A stretch of 64,000 nucleotides of DNA from a virus. Positions 1 to 5,740 of the stretch are shown in pieces; within the stretch, counting starts at the first letter, position 1, and every line of letters begins with the position of its first letter. Location of the stretch: IMG/VR virus record IMGVR_UViG_3300032053_000067, positions 1 through 64,000 of that record; one strand, given 5' to 3'. Under the pieces are notes generated by a model. That model had not been told where the DNA came from. It saw nothing but the letters and a program-made list of their open reading frames with translations, and did no database searches. The translations under genes were made by a program, and so were the position numbers.

Positions 1-1
1 C

Positions 2-367
2 AATCCCATCGAGGTGTCCGGCAAACGTGCCGAACAGTGGAGCGACACGGAAACGCGCCGAAAGTATGAGGGCCAGCGGTCGGCCATCTATGACCAGATC
101 GACCGGTGGGCGTCGGACAGCGGGCGGGACGCGGCGGATTGGGTAAACATCTTGGCCGAAGTGGACCGCTACAACAACTATGTCAAGTCCAAGATGTTGC
201 GGGTGCCACAGATCGAAGTCGGCACGATCAAGGCGCGGCTCAGGAAGTCGGTGGTAGCGCCGTCGTGGGAACGCCGCCGTGGCGAGCCAGTGGGAGAAGA
301 CGAGACGCCGATGCTGGATTACTCCGAGGCGACCGACGTGCTGGAGAGCGCGGAAGAGCAGGAATAG
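2..367 (+). CDS. C-terminal end of a large polyvalent phage protein (5' partial)
   Basis: The reading frame is open from the left edge (AAT CCC ATC GAG...) to a TAG at 365-367, about 121 residues. A GTG at 14 is available as a start but has no Shine-Dalgarno site, so the gene most likely begins outside the window. The product is charged and helical; the stretch around DRYNNYVKSKMLRVPQIEV followed by an Arg/Lys-rich helix resembles how giant phage polyvalent proteins commonly end. The frame is also the one that would continue the giant gene at 51795-64000 if the two ends were joined, a one-in-three coincidence, although residues may be missing between them. Inference: this is the tail of that giant gene in a circular or permuted genome. 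It could instead be an unrelated host or phage gene. Confidence 0.55.
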   Translation, partial: NPIEVSGKRAEQWSDTETRRKYEGQRSAIYDQIDRWASDSGRDAADWVNILAEVDRYNNYVKSKMLRVPQIEVGTIKARLRKSVVAPSWERRRGEPVGEDETPMLDYSEATDVLESAEEQE

Positions 368-388
368 GCTCAAAATAGGCTCATTTGG

Positions 389-427
389 TGTCCACCTATG
401 TCCGCTATGTCCACTCTTGTCCACGAA
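389..427. repeat. 10-bp-phased TGTCC repeats, left locus
   Basis: Four TGTCC units start at 389, 399, 408 and 418, close to one helical turn apart. The stretch TGTCCACTCTTGTCCA at 408-423 is shared almost letter for letter with the repeat cluster at 27927-27976 upstream of the portal gene. The cluster lies just after the end of the large gene at 367 and before the attachment site. Function unknown; phased sites for a regulator or packaging protein are possible. Confidence 0.6.
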
Positions 428-502
428 CCCTTGGCTTTGCAATGGCCTCAAAACCCCCGTAAAAACGCCATAAACCCCAATAAACACAATGAAAATGGGT
501 AG

Positions 503-546
503 TGCGCCTGCCGCGACTCGAACGCGGGACCCTCGGCTTAGAAGGC
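503..546 (-). other. att: Phage attachment site: 3' fragment of tRNA-Arg(UCU)
   Basis: Read on the minus strand, this is the 3' part of a tRNA. The anticodon loop CTTCTAA (anticodon UCU, Arg; 538-544) is followed by a 3' anticodon strand GCCGA, a 5-nt variable loop, a perfect 5-bp T stem around TTCGAGT (511-527) and an acceptor strand ending GGCGCA. The 5' anticodon strand that would pair (TCGGC) is replaced after two bases, and there is no D arm, so the tRNA is incomplete. Identity up to the anticodon loop is the usual crossover region for tyrosine integrases that use tRNA genes, and the integrase gene lies 224 bp away. It is attP if the contig is circular, or the distal att junction if the left flank is host DNA. 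Confidence 0.85.
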
Positions 547-769
547 ATGGGGCGCTGATTTCTAAGTGGCATGATGTCAGTCGGTTACAAGTTTTGGAGG
601 GGCTTGCCAGACTCATTGTAGACTCATAATTGCCACGGTTTTTCGTGGCGTCTGTACATGTACGCTTGGCATCTGTACATGTACACTAAACCCCTAACTC
701 CCCTCTGTTGAATGACTTCCAACTGTACGCTTCAACTGTACCGTTTTTAACTGTACCCTTGTGATTGCG
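547..769. promoter_or_regulatory. att flank with candidate integrase arm-type repeats
   Basis: No gene is seen between the att core and the integrase stop. The stretch holds three kinds of short repeat: GACTCAT at 610-616 and 621-627; TCTGTACATGTAC at 651-663 and 672-684, spaced exactly 21 bp (two helical turns); and AACTGTAC at 721-728, 734-741 and 749-756. Such clustered, phased repeats between core and int are what arm-type integrase or excisionase sites look like. A small hairpin CCACG-(6)-CGTGG lies at 633-648 without a T-run, so it is not convincing as a terminator. Confidence 0.6.
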
Positions 770-1849
770 TTACGGTTTGATTCCGAAATACGCCTCCCCT
801 TGCTTCCGCGTCACCAAATTCCGGTAGTGGGCGTAGAGCAAGTCGGGACTCGGGTGTCCGAGTTGAAACGCGGTCTTGCCGGCGTCTTGGTAAGCCGCGA
901 GGTGGTAGGAAGCGTAGGAGTGCCTGTGGCCGTTTGTGGGCCACTGGGAGATCCCGGCGGCTGTCCGGGCCGCTGTGATGCGTTTCCGCCAGTTGGGCGG
1001 GCATACAGGGCCGTTTACAGGGTATTTTCTGAGCCAGGCGCGGAGCGTCGGGTGGATCTCGACGTACCGTTGTTGCCGGGTCTTGGCGATAGCGGCGGTG
1101 ACGTGAATGTGGCCGGCCTTGAGGTCGACGTCATGGGCCCAGAGTTGGCGGAGTTCGCAAGACCGGATGCCGGCAAAGGCGGCGATGGCAATAGCGGGGA
1201 TGAGCTCCGGGTCAGTCTTGGCGACCGTAGCGAGCAGGTTACGTGTCTGGTCGACGGTCAAGATGGGCGGGGGCTTGCGTTCGACGATCCCGTGCGTAAC
1301 GCCGACCGTGGGAACGGCGCTGGACAGGTATCCGCGGGCGGTCGCCCAACGAAACAGGTTCGTGAACGCCCGGAGCAGGTTGTTCCGGGTGGTCGGGGTG
1401 TATGGGGCGACAACATGGGCGATGGCTTGCGGCGTCCATGTGGCGACCGGGGCGTCCTGGTCGAGCTTCCTTAAGGCACAACGGAGACCGGCGAGGTGTG
1501 TCTTCCGCCGGCCAGCCGCCGCCTTTTCGGCGAGAAATTCGGCTACTGCCTCGCGGGTAGCGATGTTGGGCACGGCGGGTGCCGGGGGTTTCTTCACGTA
1601 AGTGCGGGCAGCGTCGAGCACGGTCACGCCCGCGGGCAGTATAGCGGCGGCCCGCTGGGCGTCGTAATACTCGGCGGGGGAAAGTGGGCGGGCGCTCCGT
1701 TTGGCGTTGACGGCGACCGCATCGATCCATGCCCTTGCTTGGTCTTGCTTTTTGAAAGTCCGGCTCTGCTGGGGCAGACCCCGGACCCGGACCCGGGCTT
1801 TCCACGTCCGGTTGCCGGTGGGGTAGATGTGGCCAATGGAGTATTTCAT
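770..1849 (-). CDS. int: Tyrosine recombinase / phage integrase
   Basis: The 359-residue product is a phage integrase that would recombine the phage att site with the host tRNA-Arg gene. The N-terminal ~60 residues (KARVRVRGLPQQSRTFKK) look like the arm-binding domain, followed by a SAM-like core-binding domain. The catalytic domain shows the first Arg in FAGIRSCELRQL, the Arg-His pair in GHRHSYASYHLA, LGHPSPDLL and the nucleophile Tyr in YAHYR near the C-terminus. The first His of the canonical HxxR is replaced, which I have seen in related integrases. It is the last gene of the leftward lysogeny operon that starts at the repressor; the 20-bp gap upstream lacks a clear ribosome site. Its stop faces the att region, the usual layout. 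Confidence 0.93.
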   Translation of the reverse strand: MKYSIGHIYPTGNRTWKARVRVRGLPQQSRTFKKQDQARAWIDAVAVNAKRSARPLSPAEYYDAQRAAAILPAGVTVLDAARTYVKKPPAPAVPNIATREAVAEFLAEKAAAGRRKTHLAGLRCALRKLDQDAPVATWTPQAIAHVVAPYTPTTRNNLLRAFTNLFRWATARGYLSSAVPTVGVTHGIVERKPPPILTVDQTRNLLATVAKTDPELIPAIAIAAFAGIRSCELRQLWAHDVDLKAGHIHVTAAIAKTRQQRYVEIHPTLRAWLRKYPVNGPVCPPNWRKRITAARTAAGISQWPTNGHRHSYASYHLAAYQDAGKTAFQLGHPSPDLLYAHYRNLVTRKQGEAYFGIKP

Positions 1850-1868
1850 GAAGTGGGATTAAACGCAT

Positions 1869-2099
1869 TCATTCTTTTGCTGGTTCGGTGTCCGAATCTG
1901 TAAGCCACTTCATAATCCCGTATCCTGCGGCCAATCCGCCAAGGGCAACAAGTATGCTCAAAAGGCTTACAAACAGAACCGCCGTTTGACCGCGCACATC
2001 TGGAACGAACCGGCCAAATGCCCAAGTCGCAATCATAAACCCGACTACACCGCCAAACACTTTGAGAAATCCAGACAGCACCTTCATTTTATAGCCCAT
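1869..2099 (-). CDS. Small two-helix membrane protein
   Basis: A 76-residue protein with two hydrophobic segments (around VVGFMIATWAFGRFV and LFVSLLSILVALGGLAAGYG) and a short charged tail. An alternative ATG (MKVLSG) 12 bases downstream has AAGGAT at a longer distance, so the start is uncertain. It lies between the repressor and the integrase in the leftward operon, so it is probably made in the lysogen. Small membrane proteins in this position are often superinfection-exclusion factors; that role is inference only. Confidence 0.7.
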   Translation of the reverse strand: MGYKMKVLSGFLKVFGGVVGFMIATWAFGRFVPDVRGQTAVLFVSLLSILVALGGLAAGYGIMKWLTDSDTEPAKE

Positions 2100-2125
2100 C
2101 CTTAGTTATACAATCACTTTAGCCT

Positions 2126-2413
2126 CTATGATTCGGTGCGGCCTCTAACCCAAACAAGAAGGCCCTGAAGGCCGTACACGATGCCATAGGCCAAAAGGAA
2201 CACTGACCAGAAAATTACCTTCCGTAGTGATCCCAATACCGAAATAACGAAAGAATAACTAACGGCAAAGACGATCCAGAACATGTTCGCTTTGAAAAGG
2301 GCCGCAAATTTCCAACAAATAAACAGCCCCAGCCCAATAGATGCAATGTACAAAATTATGCCAAAGCCCCATGCCAACATTACTGCAACGCCTTCCAGTC
2401 CGTCTTCTTTCAT
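2126..2413 (-). CDS. Small polytopic membrane protein
   Basis: A 95-residue, very hydrophobic protein with about three membrane spans: residues ~9-33, ~44-58 and ~65-86. GAGAAAAGAG just upstream of the ATG serves as a ribosome site. It is the second gene of the leftward lysogeny operon, directly after the repressor. No family is recognised. Position and topology suggest a lysogenic-conversion or exclusion function, but nothing in the sequence proves it. Confidence 0.7.
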   Translation of the reverse strand: MKEDGLEGVAVMLAWGFGIILYIASIGLGLFICWKFAALFKANMFWIVFAVSYSFVISVLGSLRKVIFWSVFLLAYGIVYGLQGLLVWVRGRTES

Positions 2414-2426
2414 GGGTTCTCTTTTC

Positions 2427-2753
2427 TCATACGAGCGGTTTCCCGCAGTGTAGGCAAAACTTCGCGTTCTCCCCGCGCAAACTGTACACCGTCAGTTTGA
2501 AACACGCCGGACAGGTTATCTCCCGTAACCGCTCCACTTTCTGACCGGACGCGCATTTGTCTTTTTCGCCAGATATCGTAGCGAGAAGGCGAGCCCGATT
2601 GTTTCGATTCATGTTACTTTCCCCTCGCTCAAACTTTGCATACGTTCCCGGCGCCAACTCCAATAACGTGCTTACTTGTTCCTGAGCCATTCCTTTCCCC
2701 GTGCGCCATGTCTTTGAGCGCCGCCGCAATTCCGTGATTTCTTTCTCTAACAT
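2427..2753 (-). CDS. HTH repressor with C-terminal zinc ribbon (CI-like)
   Basis: Start chosen at the ATG at 2753 because GGAGGT lies 5 nt upstream; the open frame extends further but without a ribosome site and across the promoter. The 108-residue product begins MLEKEITELRRR, then a Cro/C1-type helix-turn-helix (AQEQVSTLLELAPGTYAKFE) and a C-terminal Cys4 motif, CPAC and CLHC, a probable zinc ribbon in place of the usual peptidase or dimerisation domain. It heads the leftward operon ending in the integrase and is transcribed divergently from the Cro-like gene, so it is the best candidate for the lysogeny repressor. The inverted repeat over its own -10 implies autoregulation. A repressor without a LexA-type domain would not be induced by self-cleavage. 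Confidence 0.8.
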   Translation of the reverse strand: MLEKEITELRRRSKTWRTGKGMAQEQVSTLLELAPGTYAKFERGESNMNRNNRARLLATISGEKDKCASGQKVERLREITCPACFKLTVYSLRGENAKFCLHCGKPLV

Positions 2754-2786
2754 TTGTGACCTCCAATCACCACCTATTGCAACAAG

Positions 2787-2813
2787 GTGTACTTCCTTGC
2801 ACCAATAGTACAC
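2787..2813. promoter_or_regulatory. Operator-like inverted repeat
   Basis: GTGTACT at 2787-2793 and AGTACAC at 2807-2813 form a perfect 7-bp inverted repeat with a 13-bp spacer. The right arm overlaps the -10 box of the leftward promoter, so a dimeric HTH protein bound here would block repressor-operon transcription. Either the repressor at 2427 or the Cro-like protein at 2936 could be the ligand. Confidence 0.6.
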
Positions 2814-2834
2814 GCCGAAGTGGTGGTATGTCAA
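2805..2834 (-). promoter_or_regulatory. Leftward lysogeny promoter
   Basis: On the minus strand, TTGACA (2834-2829) and TACTAT (2810-2805) are separated by 18 bp, close to a sigma-70-type consensus. It points at the repressor start at 2753 and would drive repressor, two membrane proteins and integrase. The same -35/-10 pair recurs at 27800-27828. Confidence 0.75.
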
Positions 2835-2870
2835 GTCTTATGTAATATATCTTTATCGGCATAAAAAAGG

Positions 2871-2899
2871 TTGACGGAAATACTCTTTTGGTGTATTGT
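2871..2899 (+). promoter_or_regulatory. Rightward early promoter
   Basis: TTGACG (2871-2876) and TATTGT (2894-2899) with a 17-bp spacer lie 37 bp before the start of the Cro-like gene. The box is divergent from the leftward promoter, giving the classic lambdoid switch layout. Confidence 0.7.
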
Positions 2900-2935
2900 T
2901 TTGCCCGGTAAGCAATTACAACGGGAGACGAGACA

Positions 2936-3154
2936 ATGACGCGACCCCCAAAAGCCTTATCAGCAAAGGTAAAACTCCTCATCAAGTGGCGACACTCGAA
3001 ACACTGGACCCAGGCAAAACTTGCAGAAAGAGCCGGTGTCTCCATTGATCTCGTGAAGCACATCGAGACGGGACGTCACTACATCACGTACAGAAGCGCA
3101 AAACTCTTCGCTGCGGCGCTCGGCAAGGGCCGCAACTCTTTAGTCGAGGAATAG
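2936..3154 (+). CDS. Cro-like HTH regulator
   Basis: A 72-residue protein that is almost entirely one XRE-type helix-turn-helix: TQAKLAERAGVSIDLVKHIE is the two-helix core, followed by a third helix and a short tail. GGGAGACGAG precedes the ATG. It is the first gene rightward of the switch, the position of Cro in lambdoid phages, and would compete with the repressor for the shared intergenic operator. The very basic N-terminus (KVKLLIKWRHSKH) probably contacts DNA. Confidence 0.8.
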   Translation: MTRPPKALSAKVKLLIKWRHSKHWTQAKLAERAGVSIDLVKHIETGRHYITYRSAKLFAAALGKGRNSLVEE

Positions 3155-3157
3155 CCC

Positions 3158-3397
3158 ATGCCTGACGAATCAACGGTACACAAATCCAGCCCGGCAGCGG
3201 TCCCCGACTACATTACGCCGGGAGATCTGGCAAAGAAACTCGGGGTATCAATAAAGACCGTACGCCGCATGATCGATGGGGGTGCCTTCCCCGTACTGGG
3301 TCTGACAGGCCGAACGACTCGGATTCCAATCTCGGCGGTGGAACAGTTTCTAGCCGAACGGACGATCCCGGCGGTAACAGACGAGAAGAGTCCTTAA
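3158..3397 (+). CDS. MerR-type HTH / excisionase-like DNA-binding protein
   Basis: A 79-residue protein with a winged helix of the HTH_17/excisionase type: YITPGDLAKKLGVSIKTVRR, then GGAFPV and a wing TRIPISAVEQFL. This family includes phage recombination directionality factors and plasmid or phage regulators. It follows the Cro-like gene by 3 bp and so is an immediate-early product. An excisionase role is plausible but the gene is about 2.6 kb from att; a second transcription regulator is the alternative. Confidence 0.75.
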   Translation: MPDESTVHKSSPAAVPDYITPGDLAKKLGVSIKTVRRMIDGGAFPVLGLTGRTTRIPISAVEQFLAERTIPAVTDEKSP

Positions 3398-3415
3398 AAA
3401 AAGGAGACCCGGCAG

Positions 3416-3889
3416 ATGGCGTTGAAGACTTGCCCACAATGCAAGAAGGAGAAATGGCATACCTCGTTTTACACAGGAAGCAACGTCTGCCGGTCCTGTC
3501 AGAGCGAGCCGAGACCGAAGATCAACGATGGGCGTGCACCGACCCTGGCAGAAGCGGAACCGAAGGAGCGGCCAGCGCCGCGTCCGACCGCCCCCGTTTC
3601 TACACCAGTGACCCCGCCAACAGAATTGCCCGAGTTGGAACCGGCGCCGTCGTTCGAATCACAGTTTTTGAAGGAGACGGAAGAGGCAGAAATAGACGGG
3701 GGCCGGCTGATCATGAAAGCCGAGACTTCGGTTGAACTGCTTGTGGCCGTCCTGATTGCCGTCTTGGATGTGTGCCCGGACGCCCGGGCCAAGTTTGAAT
3801 ATGGAGACCTGATAATCAAAGCAGGGAAACAACGGAACGGACTCGAACTGGCGCGACAAGGTACGGATGAAGAAGTCCAACCCACGTGA
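3416..3889 (+). CDS. Zinc-ribbon protein of unknown function
   Basis: 157 residues; AAAAAGGAG precedes the start. The N-terminus carries a Cys4 zinc ribbon (CPQC at ~6-9 and CRSC at ~25-28, with KEKWHTSFY between). This is followed by a Pro/Glu-rich, probably disordered linker (~35-85) and a small folded C-terminal part with a hydrophobic helix (SVELLVAVLIAVLDVC). No family is recognised with confidence. It sits in the early operon before the recombination genes. Confidence 0.7.
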   Translation: MALKTCPQCKKEKWHTSFYTGSNVCRSCQSEPRPKINDGRAPTLAEAEPKERPAPRPTAPVSTPVTPPTELPELEPAPSFESQFLKETEEAEIDGGRLIMKAETSVELLVAVLIAVLDVCPDARAKFEYGDLIIKAGKQRNGLELARQGTDEEVQPT

Positions 3890-3972
3890 CATTTGAATAT
3901 CCGAGCGAAGTGGAAATCTTCACGGAGCTACTCGACGGCGCGACCGTAGAGAGCCACGAGCCGGCGATATAG
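3886..3972 (+). CDS. Possible 28-residue peptide
   Basis: A GTG overlapping the previous TGA opens a 28-residue acidic frame (TFEYPSEVEIFTELLDGA...) ending in TAG before the next ribosome site. Many genes in this block use the same stop/start overlap, which is the only real support; there is no Shine-Dalgarno site. Confidence 0.35.
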   Translation: MTFEYPSEVEIFTELLDGATVESHEPAI

Positions 3973-3985
3973 AAAGGGGACAACA

Positions 3986-4195
3986 ATGCGATTCGGATTT
4001 ATCCGGGCAATTGACGAGCGTCCTTATGACGCGGCGGCTGCGCAGTTCCAACGTGAGCAAAAACGCGCCGAACATCTGATGCGAAAGTATGGAACCGTCG
4101 ATCCCGCAGAAATCGCAGACATGCGAGCGGCGCTGAATCATGGCGATAGGAATACGTTTGCCCTCTATAGGGCGGTCATAGGAGGCAAAGCATGA
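3986..4195 (+). CDS. Small early protein, unknown
   Basis: 69 residues, with AAAGGGG before the ATG. Mostly helical and charged (REQKRAEHLMRKYG) and without cysteines or membrane segments. Its stop overlaps the next start (ATGA at 4192), so it is translationally coupled to the following gene. Function not recognised. Confidence 0.65.
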   Translation: MRFGFIRAIDERPYDAAAAQFQREQKRAEHLMRKYGTVDPAEIADMRAALNHGDRNTFALYRAVIGGKA

Positions 4196-4611
4196 ACGGA
4201 CGCCCGGTCTTCGCCACGATGCTCCTACCGGACCCGCCTGCCCGCGCCCGCGACGATAACCCCGACTATGTTTACCATTTCCGCTGTTTGCGGTACGGGA
4301 AACAGCCGGAGCAGTGGACGCTGTGCATAAAACGCCGCGCACCCCGCATCGAGCCATTTGTTGAAATCGGCGAGGCGATCAATCTGTGCGAACGGCTCAG
4401 ATCGAGCGCACGTATCCGGGATGTTGAGTCGTCTGCGCTGAACGCGGTGCTCGATAAAGTACACGAATTGGCCCGCGCATTGGGCCATGAACAACTGGCG
4501 CGGCAACGGGCAGATCAAGAAGTTAACCGGCTCGGGCTATGCGTGGTGGAACGCGACGCGGAGATCGCCGAACTGAAACGCACCGCGCTGTGCGAACACA
4601 ACCATGACTGA
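4192..4611 (+). CDS. Unknown early protein with C-terminal coiled coil
   Basis: 139 residues, ATGA-coupled to the gene before. The N-terminal half is a compact basic/aromatic region (YVYHFRCLRYGKQPEQWT) and the C-terminal third a predicted helix or coiled coil (ALGHEQLARQRADQEV). The next small gene starts inside its last codons (4604). No family recognised. Confidence 0.65.
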   Translation: MNGRPVFATMLLPDPPARARDDNPDYVYHFRCLRYGKQPEQWTLCIKRRAPRIEPFVEIGEAINLCERLRSSARIRDVESSALNAVLDKVHELARALGHEQLARQRADQEVNRLGLCVVERDAEIAELKRTALCEHNHD

Positions 4612-4756
4612 CCGCCCGTGGTACTCGAAACTGCTCGGGCGCGAGTGGGCCGAGTTGGTGGCATGGATTATGGAACAGGAACAACGGAAAGCCGCCAGCG
4701 CGGACAAGCGCCGACGGCTCAAAACTGAAACTAACAAAGGGAGTATGACACGATGA
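4604..4756 (+). CDS. Small early protein (50 aa), unknown
   Basis: MTDRPWYSKLLGREWAELVA... runs to a TGA that overlaps the start of the ATPase gene (ATGA at 4753-4756), and its own start overlaps the end of the previous gene. Tight coupling on both sides and ordinary codon use support a real gene. The C-terminus is basic; function unknown. Confidence 0.6.
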   Translation: MTDRPWYSKLLGREWAELVAWIMEQEQRKAASADKRRRLKTETNKGSMTR

Positions 4757-5730
4757 TCATCGATTTTCAACTCGCAGTACGCGAGGGACTCTTTGCCCGG
4801 ATCGGGCTGACAGGACCAGCGAAGAGCGGCAAGAGCCTGACCGCCCTCAAAATCATGCGGGGACTGGTAGGCGAAGCCGGCCGCATTTGCGCTATAGACA
4901 CAGAGCGGCGGTCACTGAACAAGCATCTCGGAAAACCGGGAGTCGGCGCTCCGTTTAACGCCATTTACCCCCAAGACTTCAACCCGCAGATCGTGATTGA
5001 CTCTATTGCAAAAGCCGAAAGTCAGGAATTTGACGGGATCATCATTGACTCCCTGAGTCATTTCTGGACTGGTACGGGTGGCGCACTCGAAATAAAAGAC
5101 AACGCATCCCGCCGATCTGGCGAGAACGATTTCACGGCTTGGCGGGATGTGACACCACTACACAACAAGATGATCGATGCCATGCTTAACGCACAAATGC
5201 ACCTGATCGTCACTATGCGCGTGAAAACCGAATACATCATGGAAGATTACATCGACCGGAATGGCCAGACCCGAAAAAAGCCAGTCAAAGTCGGGCTCCA
5301 ACCCATTCAGCGGGCCGGAATGGAATACGAGTTCGATATCGTCGGCGACTTGGATGTCCAACATAACATGATGGTGAGCGGTTCTCGATGTGACGAGCTT
5401 GACGGCAAAGTAATTCACCATGCGGGCGCCGATGTAGCGCAGATCGTCTTGGCTTGGCTGGCCGGCGCGGTAGCTACACCTTCCTCTCTCCTACCGCCGC
5501 CGCCCGCCAATGGCCGGGCGGAAGCAAACGCCGCGCTCAAACAAATCATGGCGGACGTTGGTGCGACGAAAGAAGATCTCGCCGCATGGACTGTTGAGAA
5601 GTTTGGCAAACCCGCGGCGAGCATGACAACCGACGAGTTGCGCGCGCTCCACGTCCGCATCAGCGCCGAGTACCCCCGGAAACCGCAGCCCGCTGGAACC
5701 CCGGAATCCGACACCGCCGTCAACTACTAA
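4753..5730 (+). CDS. Sak4-like AAA/RecA-type ATPase (recombination)
   Basis: The 325-residue product has a P-loop GPAKSGKS at residues 21-28 and a Walker B strand GIIIDSLSHFW with Asp at ~99, the layout of phage Sak4-type (AAA_24) RecA-like ATPases that help anneal single-stranded DNA. The family core spans ~15-235. A Pro-rich linker and a small C-terminal helical domain (residues ~255-310) are extra. Its neighbours, an SbcC-like ATPase, an HNH protein and an SSB-like protein, fit a recombination/repair module. Sak4 proteins usually act with a phage SSB, which is the probable role of the gene at 7966. Confidence 0.82.
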   Translation: MIIDFQLAVREGLFARIGLTGPAKSGKSLTALKIMRGLVGEAGRICAIDTERRSLNKHLGKPGVGAPFNAIYPQDFNPQIVIDSIAKAESQEFDGIIIDSLSHFWTGTGGALEIKDNASRRSGENDFTAWRDVTPLHNKMIDAMLNAQMHLIVTMRVKTEYIMEDYIDRNGQTRKKPVKVGLQPIQRAGMEYEFDIVGDLDVQHNMMVSGSRCDELDGKVIHHAGADVAQIVLAWLAGAVATPSSLLPPPPANGRAEANAALKQIMADVGATKEDLAAWTVEKFGKPAASMTTDELRALHVRISAEYPRKPQPAGTPESDTAVNY

Positions 5731-5740
5731 GGATCGACAT

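Noticed and set aside
633-648. Hairpin CCACG/CGTGG as an integrase terminator
   Set aside because: No T-run on the relevant strand and weak stem; it lies among candidate arm sites.
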